64,000 nt of DNA from assembly GCF_000682715.1 (NCBI RefSeq), contig NZ_AWFH01000061.1, forward strand, positions 1 to 64,000. The letters are read 5' to 3'. Within the stretch, counting starts at the first letter, position 1. Every line of letters begins with the position of its first letter. Below the pieces are notes generated by a model. That model saw only the letters and a list, made by a program, of their open reading frames with translations, was not told where the DNA came from and did not search any database. Made by a program: the position numbers and the translations under genes. Positions 7,944 through 17,462 of the stretch are shown here, piece after piece. The DNA comes from Hyphomonas atlantica corrig. (GTDB taxonomy: Bacteria > Pseudomonadota > Alphaproteobacteria > Caulobacterales > Hyphomonadaceae).

Positions 7944-9476
7944 ATGTTTTCCCGTAGACTGTTTCTGGCGTCGTCTGGCGCTGCGCTCTGGTTGCCCAAG
8001 ATGGCGGTCGCGCAAGGCGGCAAGCCTCATTTCACATTGGGGGTGGCATCCGGTTCGCCGCGCCCCAACAGCGTCATCCTCTGGACGCGCCTGGCCCCGG
8101 AGCCCCTGCAGGGGGGCGGTATGCCGGTTGGCTCCGCGCAAGTGCGCTATCGTGTGTGCTCAGATGAAGCCATGCGAAACACGTTGCAGGATGGTGTGGC
8201 AGAGACATCTGATGCCAAGGGGCATTCGGTGCATGTGCGCATTGAAGGCCTGAAGCCGGGTCGGGAATACTTCTATCAGTTCTATTATGGCGACGAGGAA
8301 AGCCCGGTCGGCCGTACACGCACCTCAAGCCCTGACGATGCGTCCGCCAAGATCGCGCTGGCCTATTGCCAGCACTATGAAACGGGTCGCTATGCGGCCT
8401 ATCGCGATATGGCGGACTGGTTGCCCGACTGTGTGATTCATACGGGTGACTATATCTATGAAGGCGGCGTCAGTCCGCTTGGCGCGAAGATGCGCGATGT
8501 CGGCGGTGGCGAGCGCCGTCTGTTCGAGATTGTCCGCCAGCATGATGGCAACGAGATCACGTCGCTGTGGGATTATCGCAATCGTTATGCGCTCTATCGG
8601 TCAGACCCGCATCTCCAGGCGGCCCATGCCTGTGCGCCATGGATCGTCGCGATGGACGATCATGAGGTCGACAATAACTGGGCGGCACAGATTCCGCAGG
8701 ACCCGGAAAAGCAGACGCCACTGGAGTTCCAGGTCCGGAAGTACATGGCGTTCAAGGCGTATTATGAGCACATGCCGATTGAGCAGCCGCCAATCCTGCG
8801 CAACATGGAACCGGCCTTGCAGATGTATGGCAAGTACGTGTTCGGGCCGGCGCAGGTTCACTTGCTGGACACGCGGCAATTCCGGTCAGACCAGCCGTGT
8901 GGCGACGGGCGCAAGCCCTATTGCGCGGACGCGCTCGATCCGTCCCGGACCATGCTGGGCAAGACTCAGGAGGCGTGGCTGACACAAGAGCTGAAGCGGT
9001 CCGATGCGCCATTCAATGTGATTGCGACGCAGATCTGGTACACGTCCTATCGCTACAATGCGCCACCCGAGGGAGCCGTGACCAATCTCGATTCCTGGGA
9101 CGGATACCCGGCAGCCCGGGAGCGGTTGAACTCGGTTCTGGCCAATGATGTGTCCAACCCTGTGTTCCTGACCGGGGATTGGCACACGGCCATGGCGTCC
9201 ACCATTCACGAGGATCCGTTCGATACGACCTCAAAACGCATTGGCCACGAACTGGTCGGAGGGCCGATCTCGTCCTACTGCCCGTGGGCCCGTGATATGG
9301 AAATCATGCGCGACGCCAATCCGCACGTGGCGCACCTGAATGGGAAGCAGCGAGGCTATCTGCGCGCGACCTTCACGAAGGACAATTGCCGCGGCGAGTT
9401 CCGGGTAGTGGAAGATTCCGGGCGTGCCGACTCTCCGGTTTCGACGGATATCGACATCCGCACCAGCGATATGTGA
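7944..9476 (+). CDS. phoD: Alkaline phosphatase D (PhoD), Tat-exported
   Basis: Secreted metallophosphoesterase of 510 residues that releases phosphate from organic phosphodiesters and monoesters. The N terminus is a twin-arginine signal (SRRLFLASSGAALWLP). The mature protein has the PhoD N-terminal beta domain (FTLGVASGSP, SVILWTRL) and the catalytic region with HTGDYIYEGG, MDDHEVDNNW and LTGDWHTAM, which carry the metal ligands of the Fe-Ca PhoD family. The ATG at 7944 has AAAGGAAG upstream at good spacing. The frame is open further upstream, but that part lies over the hairpins and the receptor gene. Its place after the receptor and near phnDCE supports a phosphate-starvation role; no clear Pho box was found. 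Confidence 0.93.
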   Translation: MFSRRLFLASSGAALWLPKMAVAQGGKPHFTLGVASGSPRPNSVILWTRLAPEPLQGGGMPVGSAQVRYRVCSDEAMRNTLQDGVAETSDAKGHSVHVRIEGLKPGREYFYQFYYGDEESPVGRTRTSSPDDASAKIALAYCQHYETGRYAAYRDMADWLPDCVIHTGDYIYEGGVSPLGAKMRDVGGGERRLFEIVRQHDGNEITSLWDYRNRYALYRSDPHLQAAHACAPWIVAMDDHEVDNNWAAQIPQDPEKQTPLEFQVRKYMAFKAYYEHMPIEQPPILRNMEPALQMYGKYVFGPAQVHLLDTRQFRSDQPCGDGRKPYCADALDPSRTMLGKTQEAWLTQELKRSDAPFNVIATQIWYTSYRYNAPPEGAVTNLDSWDGYPAARERLNSVLANDVSNPVFLTGDWHTAMASTIHEDPFDTTSKRIGHELVGGPISSYCPWARDMEIMRDANPHVAHLNGKQRGYLRATFTKDNCRGEFRVVEDSGRADSPVSTDIDIRTSDM

Positions 9477-9498
9477 TCACCCCCGGTAGGTGAAACAA

Positions 9499-9528
9499 GA
9501 GGGGGCAGAGTTTGAACTCGGCCCCCTC
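9499..9528. terminator. Bidirectional hairpin between phoD and acnB
   Basis: A long stem: GAGGGGGC pairs with GCCCCCTC, and inside it GAGTT pairs with AACTC. It lies in the 60-base gap between the converging ends of phoD and acnB. Short T-rich stretches flank it on both strands (ACTTTGTC on plus, TTGTTTC on minus), so it probably terminates both transcripts. Confidence 0.65.
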
Positions 9529-9536
9529 ACTTTGTC

Positions 9537-12308
9537 TTAGTGCACCGGAGGCGCGTACGATGTCAGGTTGATGCCATCTACGGCCGCGATGTACTCGTCG
9601 ATAGTCGGCGTACGGCCGAGAATGGATGAAAGGACAACGACGGGCGTTGAAGCCAGCAGGGACTCGCCCTTCTTCTCGTCGGAGTCGCGCACAACACGTC
9701 CCTGGAACAGGCGTGTGGACGTGGCCATGACGGTGTCGCCCGGCTCGGCCTTTTCCTGGTTGCCCATGCAGAGGTTACACCCAGGGCGCTCGAGATAGAG
9801 AATGTTCTCATATTTCTTGCGCGCGGTGTCTTTCGGATTGGCGTCGTCGAACACGAAGCCGGAATACCGCTCCAGAACCTCCCAGTCGCCTTCTTCCTTG
9901 AGCTCATCGACGATGTTGTAGGTTGGCGGAGCAACAACGAGCGGCGCGTTGAACTCAACCGAGCCGTTCTGCTTTTCGATATTGCGCAGCATCTGGGCGA
10001 GGATCTTCATGTCACCCTTGTGCACCATGCAGGAGCCGACGAATCCAAGATCCACTTTGCGGTTTCCACCATAGTATGAGACCGGACGAATGGTGTCGTG
10101 AGTGTAGCGCTTGGACACGTCCTCATTGTTGACGTCCGGGTCCGCAATCATTGGCTCGTTGATGGCGTCGAGGTCTACAACGAACTCAGCGAAGTATTTC
10201 GCATTTTCGTCTGGAACCAGTGGTGGGGTTTCGCCGGACTTGATCCCGGCAATCCTGGCTTCGGCCAGATCGATCAGGCCCTGAAGGACCTTCTTGTCAT
10301 TGTCCATGCCCTTGTCGATCATGATCTGGATACGGTGCTTCGCGATCTCCAAAGATTCCACAAGCGTGTCCGGCTCGGAAATACAGATCGACGCCTTGGC
10401 CTTCATTTCGGCAGTCCAGTCAGTAAACGTGAATGCCTGATCGGACAGTAGGGTGCCGATATGCACCTCGATGATGCGCCCCTGGAACACGTTCTCGCCA
10501 TTGAAGTGGTCGAGCATCTGCGCCTGCGTGGCATGCACCACGTCACGGAAATCCATATGGTCCTTCAGCGTGCCCTTGAACGTCACCTTGACCGATTGCG
10601 GGATAGGCATAGTCGCTTCACCCGTCGCGAGCGCGAGTGCGACCGTTCCGGAGTCAGCGCCGAAGGCAACGCCCTTGGACATGCGGGTGTGGGAATCGCC
10701 GCCGATGATGACCGCACGATCATCAACCGTGATATCGTTCAGAACCTTGTGGATCACGTCCGTCATGGCGGGGTAGACGCCCTTGGGATCACGCGCGGTG
10801 ATGAGGCCGAACTTGTTCATGAAGCTCATCAGTTTCGGGATGTTCTGACGAGCTTTCTGATCCCATACGGATGCTGTGTGACAGCCGGACTGATATGCGC
10901 CATCTACGCTTGGTGAAATCACCGTCGCGGCCATCATTTCTAGTTCCTGGGCCGTCATCAGGCCTGTCGTATCCTGTGAGCCGACGATGTTCACCTTGAC
11001 GCGAACGTCTGACCCCGCGTGAAGAACCTTACCGGGCGCGACACCGACCGCGTTCCGGTTGAAGATCTTTTCGACGGCGGTGAGGCCTTGCCCCTCGTGA
11101 TGGATCTCTTTGGATTCCGCATAGACGGCCGGGGCTTCAACGCCGAGGATTTCAGCGGCAGTCGTTTGAAGCTTCTTCCCGAAAACCACGGCATAAGAGC
11201 CGCCCGCTTTCATGAACTCCACTTTCTGTGGAGTCAGAGCGTTCGAAATGTCGACGAGCTCTTTGCTGCCGTCTTCATTGTAGAGTTTCTTGGTTTTCGT
11301 GTTGATCGTCAGGACTGTGCCATTGTCGACGGAATAGAGCTGTTCCAGAACAGGTTCGCCATCTTCATCGAGAACCGGGCCACCATTGTGGTTCAGCTTC
11401 TTGGCCCAGTTCTGCAGGTCCACACCGATGCCGCCGGTCACGCCAACAGTCGTGTAGAAAATCGGGGAAATACCGTTCGTGCCGCCAACAACTGGAGCGA
11501 TATTGATGAATGGAACGTAGGGGCTGGCTTGCTTGCCTGTCCAGAGCGCCACATTGTTGACGCCGGACATGCGGGACGAACCAACGCCCATCGTGCCTTT
11601 TTCGGCGACCAACATGACGCGCTTGTCGGGGTGCTGAGCCTGAAGCTCTTTGAGGGCGGCTTGCTGTTCCTTGTTGTGCTCGAACATGCACTGGCCATGC
11701 AGTTCGCGGTCAGAACGGGAGTGGGCATCCGCGCCCGGCGAGAGCAGGTCAGTCGAGACATCGCCTACGGCGACGATGAAGGTGACGACTTTGATTTCTT
11801 CTTCGATGTCAGGAAGGTTCGTGAAAAACTCAGCCTTGGCATAGCTTTCAAGAATTTCGGTCGCCAGGGCGTTGCCACTCTTGTGGGCGGCTTCAAGGCG
11901 GTCTGTGTCTGCTTCGTACAGGAAGACCTGGGATTTGAGGACGTCCGCTGCCGCGCGTGCGATCGCCTGATCGTCGCCCAGCGCCAGATCAATAAGCACC
12001 TCAATTGAGGGGCCGCCCTTCATGTGCGAGAGCAATTCGAAGGCGAATTCTGGTGAAATCTCTTCAACCTTATGGGTCCCAAGGATGATTTCTTTCAGGA
12101 ACCGGGATTTGGCGCCCGCCGCGCTGGTTGTGCCGGGGAGCACGTTGTAGATGAAGAAGTTCAAGGAGTCGGCGCGATGTTCGTGAGCGGGATCAAGGAT
12201 CTGAGCAACAAGTGCATCTACGAGCTCGGCGTCTTCGATAGGTTTTGGATGCAGACCCTGAATTTTCCGGGTTTCGATTTCATCAAGGTAAGTTGTGTAG
12301 ATATTCAT
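9537..12308 (-). CDS. acnB: Aconitate hydratase B
   Basis: TCA-cycle enzyme that interconverts citrate and isocitrate through aconitate, with a [4Fe-4S] cluster. At 923 residues it is somewhat longer than E. coli AcnB (about 865). The N-terminal helical repeat domain characteristic of AcnB is present (about 1-160). The swivel domain follows, unlike AcnA, where it is C-terminal. Cluster ligands are visible as Cys760 in VGSCMVHKG and Cys844/Cys847 in PGCNLCMGNQ. The ATG at 12308 starts MNIYTTYLDEI, a normal AcnB start. The gene stands alone. An upstream Fur-like dyad at 12456-12470 suggests iron control, which would suit an iron-sulfur enzyme. Aconitase feeds isocitrate to the glyoxylate shunt encoded further right. 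Confidence 0.96.
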   Translation of the reverse strand: MNIYTTYLDEIETRKIQGLHPKPIEDAELVDALVAQILDPAHEHRADSLNFFIYNVLPGTTSAAGAKSRFLKEIILGTHKVEEISPEFAFELLSHMKGGPSIEVLIDLALGDDQAIARAAADVLKSQVFLYEADTDRLEAAHKSGNALATEILESYAKAEFFTNLPDIEEEIKVVTFIVAVGDVSTDLLSPGADAHSRSDRELHGQCMFEHNKEQQAALKELQAQHPDKRVMLVAEKGTMGVGSSRMSGVNNVALWTGKQASPYVPFINIAPVVGGTNGISPIFYTTVGVTGGIGVDLQNWAKKLNHNGGPVLDEDGEPVLEQLYSVDNGTVLTINTKTKKLYNEDGSKELVDISNALTPQKVEFMKAGGSYAVVFGKKLQTTAAEILGVEAPAVYAESKEIHHEGQGLTAVEKIFNRNAVGVAPGKVLHAGSDVRVKVNIVGSQDTTGLMTAQELEMMAATVISPSVDGAYQSGCHTASVWDQKARQNIPKLMSFMNKFGLITARDPKGVYPAMTDVIHKVLNDITVDDRAVIIGGDSHTRMSKGVAFGADSGTVALALATGEATMPIPQSVKVTFKGTLKDHMDFRDVVHATQAQMLDHFNGENVFQGRIIEVHIGTLLSDQAFTFTDWTAEMKAKASICISEPDTLVESLEIAKHRIQIMIDKGMDNDKKVLQGLIDLAEARIAGIKSGETPPLVPDENAKYFAEFVVDLDAINEPMIADPDVNNEDVSKRYTHDTIRPVSYYGGNRKVDLGFVGSCMVHKGDMKILAQMLRNIEKQNGSVEFNAPLVVAPPTYNIVDELKEEGDWEVLERYSGFVFDDANPKDTARKKYENILYLERPGCNLCMGNQEKAEPGDTVMATSTRLFQGRVVRDSDEKKGESLLASTPVVVLSSILGRTPTIDEYIAAVDGINLTSYAPPVH

Positions 12309-12639
12309 ATTTTTCCCGGCGCTATGTTATTGATTTCAGCTAGAATACTGGCTCAAGCAGTATCATAGCCGGCCGGTTCTTCGCTTTTGTGAAGATGTAT
12401 TATTTTAGTCAGTTTTCCCTTGCAAGACATTTCCTGCTGAGCGTCGGCTCTCGTTTGAGAGGCGTTCTCAAACGGCTGTACTTCTGGCGCCGTTTTTGAA
12501 TGAATCCCTTGATCCAAGCGCCGCGCGCTATTCGTTCGTCTCCGAACAATCAGGGATTGGTGGAAATTGACGGCCTTTGAGTATGGCGAGAGACGCAGGG
12601 GAAGAGAAATCTAGCTGACTTGACCACGCCGCGTGACGC
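12309..12639. other. Intergenic region upstream of acnB
   Basis: A 331-base gap between the acnB start and the end of the amidohydrolase gene. It should hold the acnB promoter. I see one clear element, the inverted repeat at 12452-12474, and no coding frame with a good start. Confidence 0.5.
12452..12474. promoter_or_regulatory. Fur-like dyad upstream of acnB
   Basis: Perfect inverted repeat with 9-base arms (CGTTTGAGA and TCTCAAACG) around GGCGT. Its core TGAGAGGCGTTCTCA (12456-12470) follows the 7-1-7 pattern of a Fur box and matches TGAG..GC.TTCTCA seen twice before the siderophore receptor at the right edge. It lies about 150 bases upstream of acnB. Regulation by Fur is inferred from this similarity. 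Confidence 0.45.
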
Positions 12640-14055
12640 TCAGATGACTGGCCAGGCGGGTGTGCTCTTCCTGTCGAGACGCGCGACCAGAGTGTCGCTT
12701 GCCTGCTGAATCTCGGAATAGAGTTTTTCTTCGTCGATCAGGGTGGATCGGTAATTGTCGATTACGCGAACGCCGTTTATCCACACACTATGAACGCCTC
12801 GCCCATCAGCGGCGTAGACAAGTTGGTTCACCGGATCAATGAGCGGGCTCCATTCCGGTCGCTTGCGGTCGTGAAGAACAAAATCTGCTTTCTTGCCTAC
12901 TTCCAGCGAGCCAATCTGGTCAGACATTTGGGCGGCTTTGGCACCGTTAATGGTCGCCATTTCCAGAATTTGGGTGGCAGGGAAAAGGTTCGGATTTTGG
13001 CGACTGTCCTTGAAGATGCCCGCGGAGCAGAACATCGCCCGCATCAAGTCGGACGAGTTGCCGTTATTGGCGCCATCCGTGCCAAGCAGAATGTTGACGC
13101 CCTTTTCTGACATCTCGGGGAACAGGCCAGTTGCCGTCGCGCCATATCCGCCTTTCATCGCTGTCATCGGGCAATGTGTGACGCTTGTTTCCGTTTGGGC
13201 CAGCAGGTCCACTTCGTGCGTATCCAGATGAACGGCATGTGTGAGGGACAGGTGTGGGCCCAGTGCATCCAAATTGGCGAGGTGTTCAATTGCGCGCGCA
13301 CCGGCAGTTTCCAGATAATAGTTCGGATCGGCCGGGTCAGCGCTCATATGGGCTGTGACACCAACATGTGCATCTTGGGCGAGATGCGTCGCTTCGCGCC
13401 ATAATTCATCAGTTGCCGTATTGTGCCCGACCAGACACGGCGCTGCGGCCAGAAGTGTGTCTTCAGTGGCAGGGTATCGGTCTTGCTGGGCCACCATCTT
13501 GGCGACGGCGTTTTTTGTGAGTTCGGACTGGTCATCATTTGGATCGAACGCGCGATCCTGCAGCCACTGCCCAAGCCTGCCGCGGATGCCAGTTTCGTTC
13601 AACGCTTGGACCGTGGCGTCAAGATCGAGAATTGTGCCGGCCTCGACGAAGCAGGTTGTGCCGGTGCGGAGCATTTCCAGCGCCGCGAGTTTGGCCGAGA
13701 GTTGTTCATCCTGCGGCGTTTGGGAGAGATAGGTTGGGATAAGCCAACCGAATACGTTTTCCTGCCAATCGGTATTGTCGGGAACCAGGCCGCGCGTAAT
13801 GGGCTCGCCCGTAACATGCACATGGCCATTCACAAGGCCCGGCGTGATCACAAATTTGTCCGTGCCGTCGATGACCGTGTCGGCGCGGAAGTTCTGGAGA
13901 ATATCCGGAGATGGTCCAACGCCGGTGATCCTGTCGCCTTTCACCGCGATGGCGCCATCGCGAAAGATGCGCCGTTCCTCATCCATGGTGACAATCCAGA
14001 CATGCTTGATGATCAAGTCAGCAGATGCAGGCGAGTTTGGCTGATTGGTATCCAT
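12640..14055 (-). CDS. Amidohydrolase (TrzA/AtzA/SsnA-like deaminase family)
   Basis: Cytoplasmic metal-dependent hydrolase of 471 residues, amidohydrolase superfamily subtype III. Metal ligands are visible in NGHVHVTGE (first His-x-His), GVTAHMSADP (third His), SLTHAVHLD (fourth His) and ILLGTDGANNG (Asp). The family removes amino or chloro groups from N-heterocycles such as triazines, guanine, adenosine and related compounds. GGAG lies eight bases upstream of the ATG. It is divergent from an EamA transporter and opens the catabolic island, so it probably deaminates a heterocyclic intermediate or nucleobase analogue. The substrate cannot be assigned from sequence. Confidence 0.85.
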   Translation of the reverse strand: MDTNQPNSPASADLIIKHVWIVTMDEERRIFRDGAIAVKGDRITGVGPSPDILQNFRADTVIDGTDKFVITPGLVNGHVHVTGEPITRGLVPDNTDWQENVFGWLIPTYLSQTPQDEQLSAKLAALEMLRTGTTCFVEAGTILDLDATVQALNETGIRGRLGQWLQDRAFDPNDDQSELTKNAVAKMVAQQDRYPATEDTLLAAAPCLVGHNTATDELWREATHLAQDAHVGVTAHMSADPADPNYYLETAGARAIEHLANLDALGPHLSLTHAVHLDTHEVDLLAQTETSVTHCPMTAMKGGYGATATGLFPEMSEKGVNILLGTDGANNGNSSDLMRAMFCSAGIFKDSRQNPNLFPATQILEMATINGAKAAQMSDQIGSLEVGKKADFVLHDRKRPEWSPLIDPVNQLVYAADGRGVHSVWINGVRVIDNYRSTLIDEEKLYSEIQQASDTLVARLDRKSTPAWPVI

Positions 14056-14223
14056 CGCGTTCTCCGACCGTTCGAGGAGCTGGTTCTCTTGCGACCGATG
14101 TTAAACGCGTTTGAGGCGCTGCAATTGACGCCAGGCGAAGGAATTCCTGACAGCCTACAATCTTTGATGCAGACAAGTAACTGGCCGCGCTGGGGCAAGA
14201 CCCGTCGGGTGACTTGCATCATC

Positions 14224-15156
14224 ATGAGGCGGATAAGTTGCCCTGATCCAGATAAAGTGAACATCGTGAACAGCCAGACAAATGACCTATCGAGAGGCGT
14301 CACACTGGCGCTTGTTTCATTCTCTCTGTTTGCAACAAAGGATGCCGTGGTTCGCTTTCTGGGCGGCCAGGTTCCGCCATTCATGCTGGGATTTCTCGGG
14401 TGCCTGCTATGCTTGGTGCTGGCACCCCTTGTGCGCGGGCGCGGAGAACGACTGATCCACATCATTCGGCCGAGGCGTCCGAAACTGTGGATTTTGCGCG
14501 GCGTGATTCAGACTGTCGGCATCATAGCTGGCATCATCGCATTCACTGAATTGCCTATGGTTGAGGCGTTTTCACTGGTCTTCCTCATGCCGGTCATGAT
14601 TTCGCTGATGTCGATCGTGTTTCTGAACGAGAAGGTGACACGGTCGACCTGGCTTACGATATTCGTCTGCTTCGTTGGCACCTTGATTGTGCTGCGTCCG
14701 GGCATGCGGGAGCTTACGATCGGGCATCTCGCTGCGTTCGTGCTGACCATATGTTCGTCGTCGGTTTTCGTGATCCTTCGCCATATAAAGCATGACGAGC
14801 ACACGATCTCCCATTTCGGTGCCGCCACGCTTCTTCCGATGGTCTTCTGCGGAATCATGATCATTCCCGACTTTCGGCTTCCTGACCTTTCGCTTTGGCT
14901 GCCTATCGCAGTTTATGGTGTTTTCATTGCGCTGGGGAATCTGACAATCATGTTTGCGTCCAGATATGCACCAGCCAACCTTCTGGGCCCCATGCAATAT
15001 TCACAAGTCGTCTGGGCTGTGGGCTATGGTGTATTCCTCTTTCATGACCCGATCGACGCGCCGACCGTTTTTGGGCTCGTCCTGATCATCGTGGCAGGTG
15101 TCTGGAAGTACACGCCGCTTGCCGGAATGCTACGTACTTCGCGAACGCCCGCGTGA
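14224..15156 (+). CDS. EamA/DMT-superfamily transporter
   Basis: Inner-membrane carrier of about 310 residues with ten predicted helices in two EamA repeats, as in the drug/metabolite transporter superfamily. Repeat 1 includes IAFTELPMVEAFSLVFLMPV and FLNEKVT; repeat 2 includes MFASRYAPANLLGPMQY and FLFHDPI, the usual paired motifs. The start is uncertain: ATG 14167, ATG 14224, GTG 14257 and GTG 14266 are all in frame and none has a strong ribosome site. The frame runs open far upstream, but that part overlaps the amidohydrolase on the other strand. It is divergent from the amidohydrolase and converges with rutE. It may export or import a metabolite of the island; direction is unknown. Confidence 0.8.
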   Translation: MRRISCPDPDKVNIVNSQTNDLSRGVTLALVSFSLFATKDAVVRFLGGQVPPFMLGFLGCLLCLVLAPLVRGRGERLIHIIRPRRPKLWILRGVIQTVGIIAGIIAFTELPMVEAFSLVFLMPVMISLMSIVFLNEKVTRSTWLTIFVCFVGTLIVLRPGMRELTIGHLAAFVLTICSSSVFVILRHIKHDEHTISHFGAATLLPMVFCGIMIIPDFRLPDLSLWLPIAVYGVFIALGNLTIMFASRYAPANLLGPMQYSQVVWAVGYGVFLFHDPIDAPTVFGLVLIIVAGVWKYTPLAGMLRTSRTPA

Positions 15157-15166
15157 ACCTGTTTCG

Positions 15167-15766
15167 TTAGGCGATCTGACACGCATCTTCGAAAGAGAGG
15201 CGCGGCAGTCTCGGGTGCAGGTTCGAAGGCTCCCCATATCCGATATTGACCAGAAAGTTCGATTTGACGTTCGTGCCGCTGAAGAAGGCTTTGTCCAGTC
15301 CTTGCGGGTCAAAGCCTGACATGGGGCCGCAATCAAAACCCAGGCTGCGTGCGGCCAGAATCAGGTAGGCGCCTTGCAGGCTGCTGTTTCTGAAGGCGGT
15401 TTCAAGCTTGATGTCTTCTGGAGCGAACCATTTCGCGGCGGCGGGGAAATGCGGGAACAGCTCCGGTATCCTGTCCGCGAAATCCAGATCATGCGCCACG
15501 ATGACTGTCAGTGGAGCCGACATTGTTTTTTCCAGATTGCCAGAAGAGAGAAAGGGTTTGAGCTTGTCTTTTCCCTCGCTGGTCCGAATGAAAACGAACC
15601 TTGCCGGCGAAGCGTTTGAAGACGTCGGGCCCAGTTTTGCGAGTTCGTAGATACGTTTGCAGTCCTCGTCCGAAATCGGCTTGTCCTGCCAGTCTGAGAA
15701 GGTGCGAGCCTCAAGGAAAAGTTGCTCAAGGGCGCCGCGGCCCAGTTCTGCTTTGGTCAAATTCAT
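15167..15766 (-). CDS. rutE: RutE-type malonic semialdehyde reductase (nitroreductase fold)
   Basis: FMN-dependent NADPH reductase of 199 residues. It resembles E. coli RutE throughout: [42 protein letters not shown] and [11 protein letters not shown] have direct counterparts there. RutE reduces malonic semialdehyde to 3-hydroxypropionate at the end of the Rut pyrimidine pathway. Here it is not next to rutA or rutB; instead it ends ten bases from the EamA gene on the opposite strand and is divergent from an M20 hydrolase. RutA- and RutB-like genes lie 17 kb to the right in the same island, so a shared pathway is plausible. The family also contains reductases of other small aldehydes or quinones, so the exact substrate is inferred. 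Confidence 0.83.
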   Translation of the reverse strand: MNLTKAELGRGALEQLFLEARTFSDWQDKPISDEDCKRIYELAKLGPTSSNASPARFVFIRTSEGKDKLKPFLSSGNLEKTMSAPLTVIVAHDLDFADRIPELFPHFPAAAKWFAPEDIKLETAFRNSSLQGAYLILAARSLGFDCGPMSGFDPQGLDKAFFSGTNVKSNFLVNIGYGEPSNLHPRLPRLSFEDACQIA

Positions 15767-16055
15767 GTCTATCTCGCATATCAGGCTGCGAATGCAGCGG
15801 CGGTTGGGTGCTGGTATGCAATGTGATCGCGGTCGCTGCGCGTTTCTTTGCGGCTACGGCCCTATTTCTTGCGGACGTCGGCAGTGCCAGATATCTGCGG
15901 TTGCGACCAGTTGTGCGCGCTTGTTGCGGCGGGCTGCTCAAATATCCATCTGAAGCGGGCAAGAAACTGTGCGGCGCAGATCAAGACTTGCTGCGGCTTG
16001 AAATGATTTCTTTTCTGGCAGAGTAGAACGACCCCCAAACGGATCAGGTACCAGC

Positions 16056-17462
16056 GTGACAGAAGCAAGCCCGGCATTCAAAAATCTGCCCCCTGTCGCG
16101 TATGAAGTGACACCGGAAGAACGAGAGGCCATCGAAGCGGCCATCGACAAGGATGAGTTGACGCGCACCGCCTTGGAGCTTGGCAACATCGATAGCCCTT
16201 CAATGCAGGAAGCATCTGCAGCTGAATACGTGTTTGATTGGCTGACCCGTGAAGGGTTCGCGCCAAGGAAAGTGGGGGCGACGCCCGAGCGCCCAAACAT
16301 TATCGCCACGTACGGAGGTAAGGGAGACGGGAAAAGCCTTCTCTTTACGGCCCACCTCGATACTGAGAGCCCGACCTGGGACCCTGATCTGGATGCGCAG
16401 AAATTCAGGCCCGAAACGTTGGCGAACCCGGAGTGGAACCAATGCTGGTTGCAGGATGGTGCCTTTCATGGCTTCCCGATTTCGAACGATCGCGGCCCGA
16501 TGGTGTGCTTCCTGATGGCGGCAAAGGCCCTGAAAGCCTGTGGTATAGACTTGTCAGGGCGCCTCTATCTGACCGCGTCGCCCGGAGAGATCGGCCCCGA
16601 GCCGATCGAAGAGGCACGAGGCGTTCAGTACATGGGCAAGGAAATCGGCACGCACTACGCCTTCTATCACGGCGGCGTCGCGCCGGATTATGCCATTGCC
16701 GCGGAAGGCTGTGACTTCGGGCTGACTTGGGTCGCATGCGGTTACGCCGTCTTCCGAATTCAGCTTTTCGGGGAAGGGGTATTCACTCCACTTCTCGACA
16801 ATCCGGAGCGTGCGTCTGATCATCCGAACCCGATCTACCGGTTGGGCGATGCGATCCAGTCGTTACTGGACTGGGGACGAGTGTACGAACAAGAGAATAT
16901 CTATTCGTCCGATGGCGGCGTTGCGAAGCCGAAAACCCAGATCTCTTCGGTGCGCGGGGGAGTGCCCTATGCGTTCGGAGCTGGCACCGAAATTTGCTCT
17001 TTGTATCTTGAGGTCGGCTTGCCGCCGCATGTTGAAGTCGGTCAGGTCTTCAGAAGCTTGCAGGCTCATTTGCGAAAACAGGGACTCGGCGAATTCGATA
17101 TTGAGCCGGTGGTCGTGCGGCATGGATTTGCTGCCGACGAGACGCGCGTGGGGCCATTGGTGGCCGCTGTGGATGCCGCCACTCGGGACACGCTTGGCGA
17201 GCCATTGCAACTTGCCCACCCGGTCTATTCCAGCATGTGGCGCGACCACAACGTTTTCAACATGAACCGTATTCCAGCCGTGACAACCGGGTTCCCCCGT
17301 TGGCGCCCGACCCCGGAGGACATGATCAAAAGCACGTTGATTTACGCGCTGACAGCCCTGTCACTCTGTGGCCGGGCGTCAGAATCCGAAGGGGGCGAGA
17401 TGACTTCCCGGTCTGATGTGTATGGAGACAACCCCTTCGCCAAGCAGGAGCAGGCAGAATGA
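16056..17462 (+). CDS. M20-family metallohydrolase (amidase/peptidase-like)
   Basis: Cytoplasmic zinc hydrolase of 468 residues of the M20/M28 type (dipeptidases, deacylases, carbamoyl-amidases). TAHLDTESP gives the first His-x-Asp, NDRGPMVCF the bridging Asp, TASPGEIGPEPIEEA the Gly-Glu region, AAEGCDFGLTW a further acidic ligand and WRDHNVFNM the late His. The spacing deviates from classical ArgE/DapE, so I give only the family. The start is GTG. It overlaps the next gene, an MFS carrier, by four bases, so the two are co-translated; the carrier may import the amide or peptide-like substrate the hydrolase cleaves. The pair heads the plus-strand part of the catabolic island. Confidence 0.72.
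   Translation: MTEASPAFKNLPPVAYEVTPEEREAIEAAIDKDELTRTALELGNIDSPSMQEASAAEYVFDWLTREGFAPRKVGATPERPNIIATYGGKGDGKSLLFTAHLDTESPTWDPDLDAQKFRPETLANPEWNQCWLQDGAFHGFPISNDRGPMVCFLMAAKALKACGIDLSGRLYLTASPGEIGPEPIEEARGVQYMGKEIGTHYAFYHGGVAPDYAIAAEGCDFGLTWVACGYAVFRIQLFGEGVFTPLLDNPERASDHPNPIYRLGDAIQSLLDWGRVYEQENIYSSDGGVAKPKTQISSVRGGVPYAFGAGTEICSLYLEVGLPPHVEVGQVFRSLQAHLRKQGLGEFDIEPVVVRHGFAADETRVGPLVAAVDAATRDTLGEPLQLAHPVYSSMWRDHNVFNMNRIPAVTTGFPRWRPTPEDMIKSTLIYALTALSLCGRASESEGGEMTSRSDVYGDNPFAKQEQAE

Noticed and set aside
11019-12008. Plus-strand open frame of 329 codons inside acnB
   Set aside because: Antisense to aconitase B, which has all its motifs; the predicted protein has no known pattern.
13423-14223. 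Upstream extension of the EamA transporter frame
   Set aside because: It lies antisense over most of the amidohydrolase gene and has no membrane or family character.
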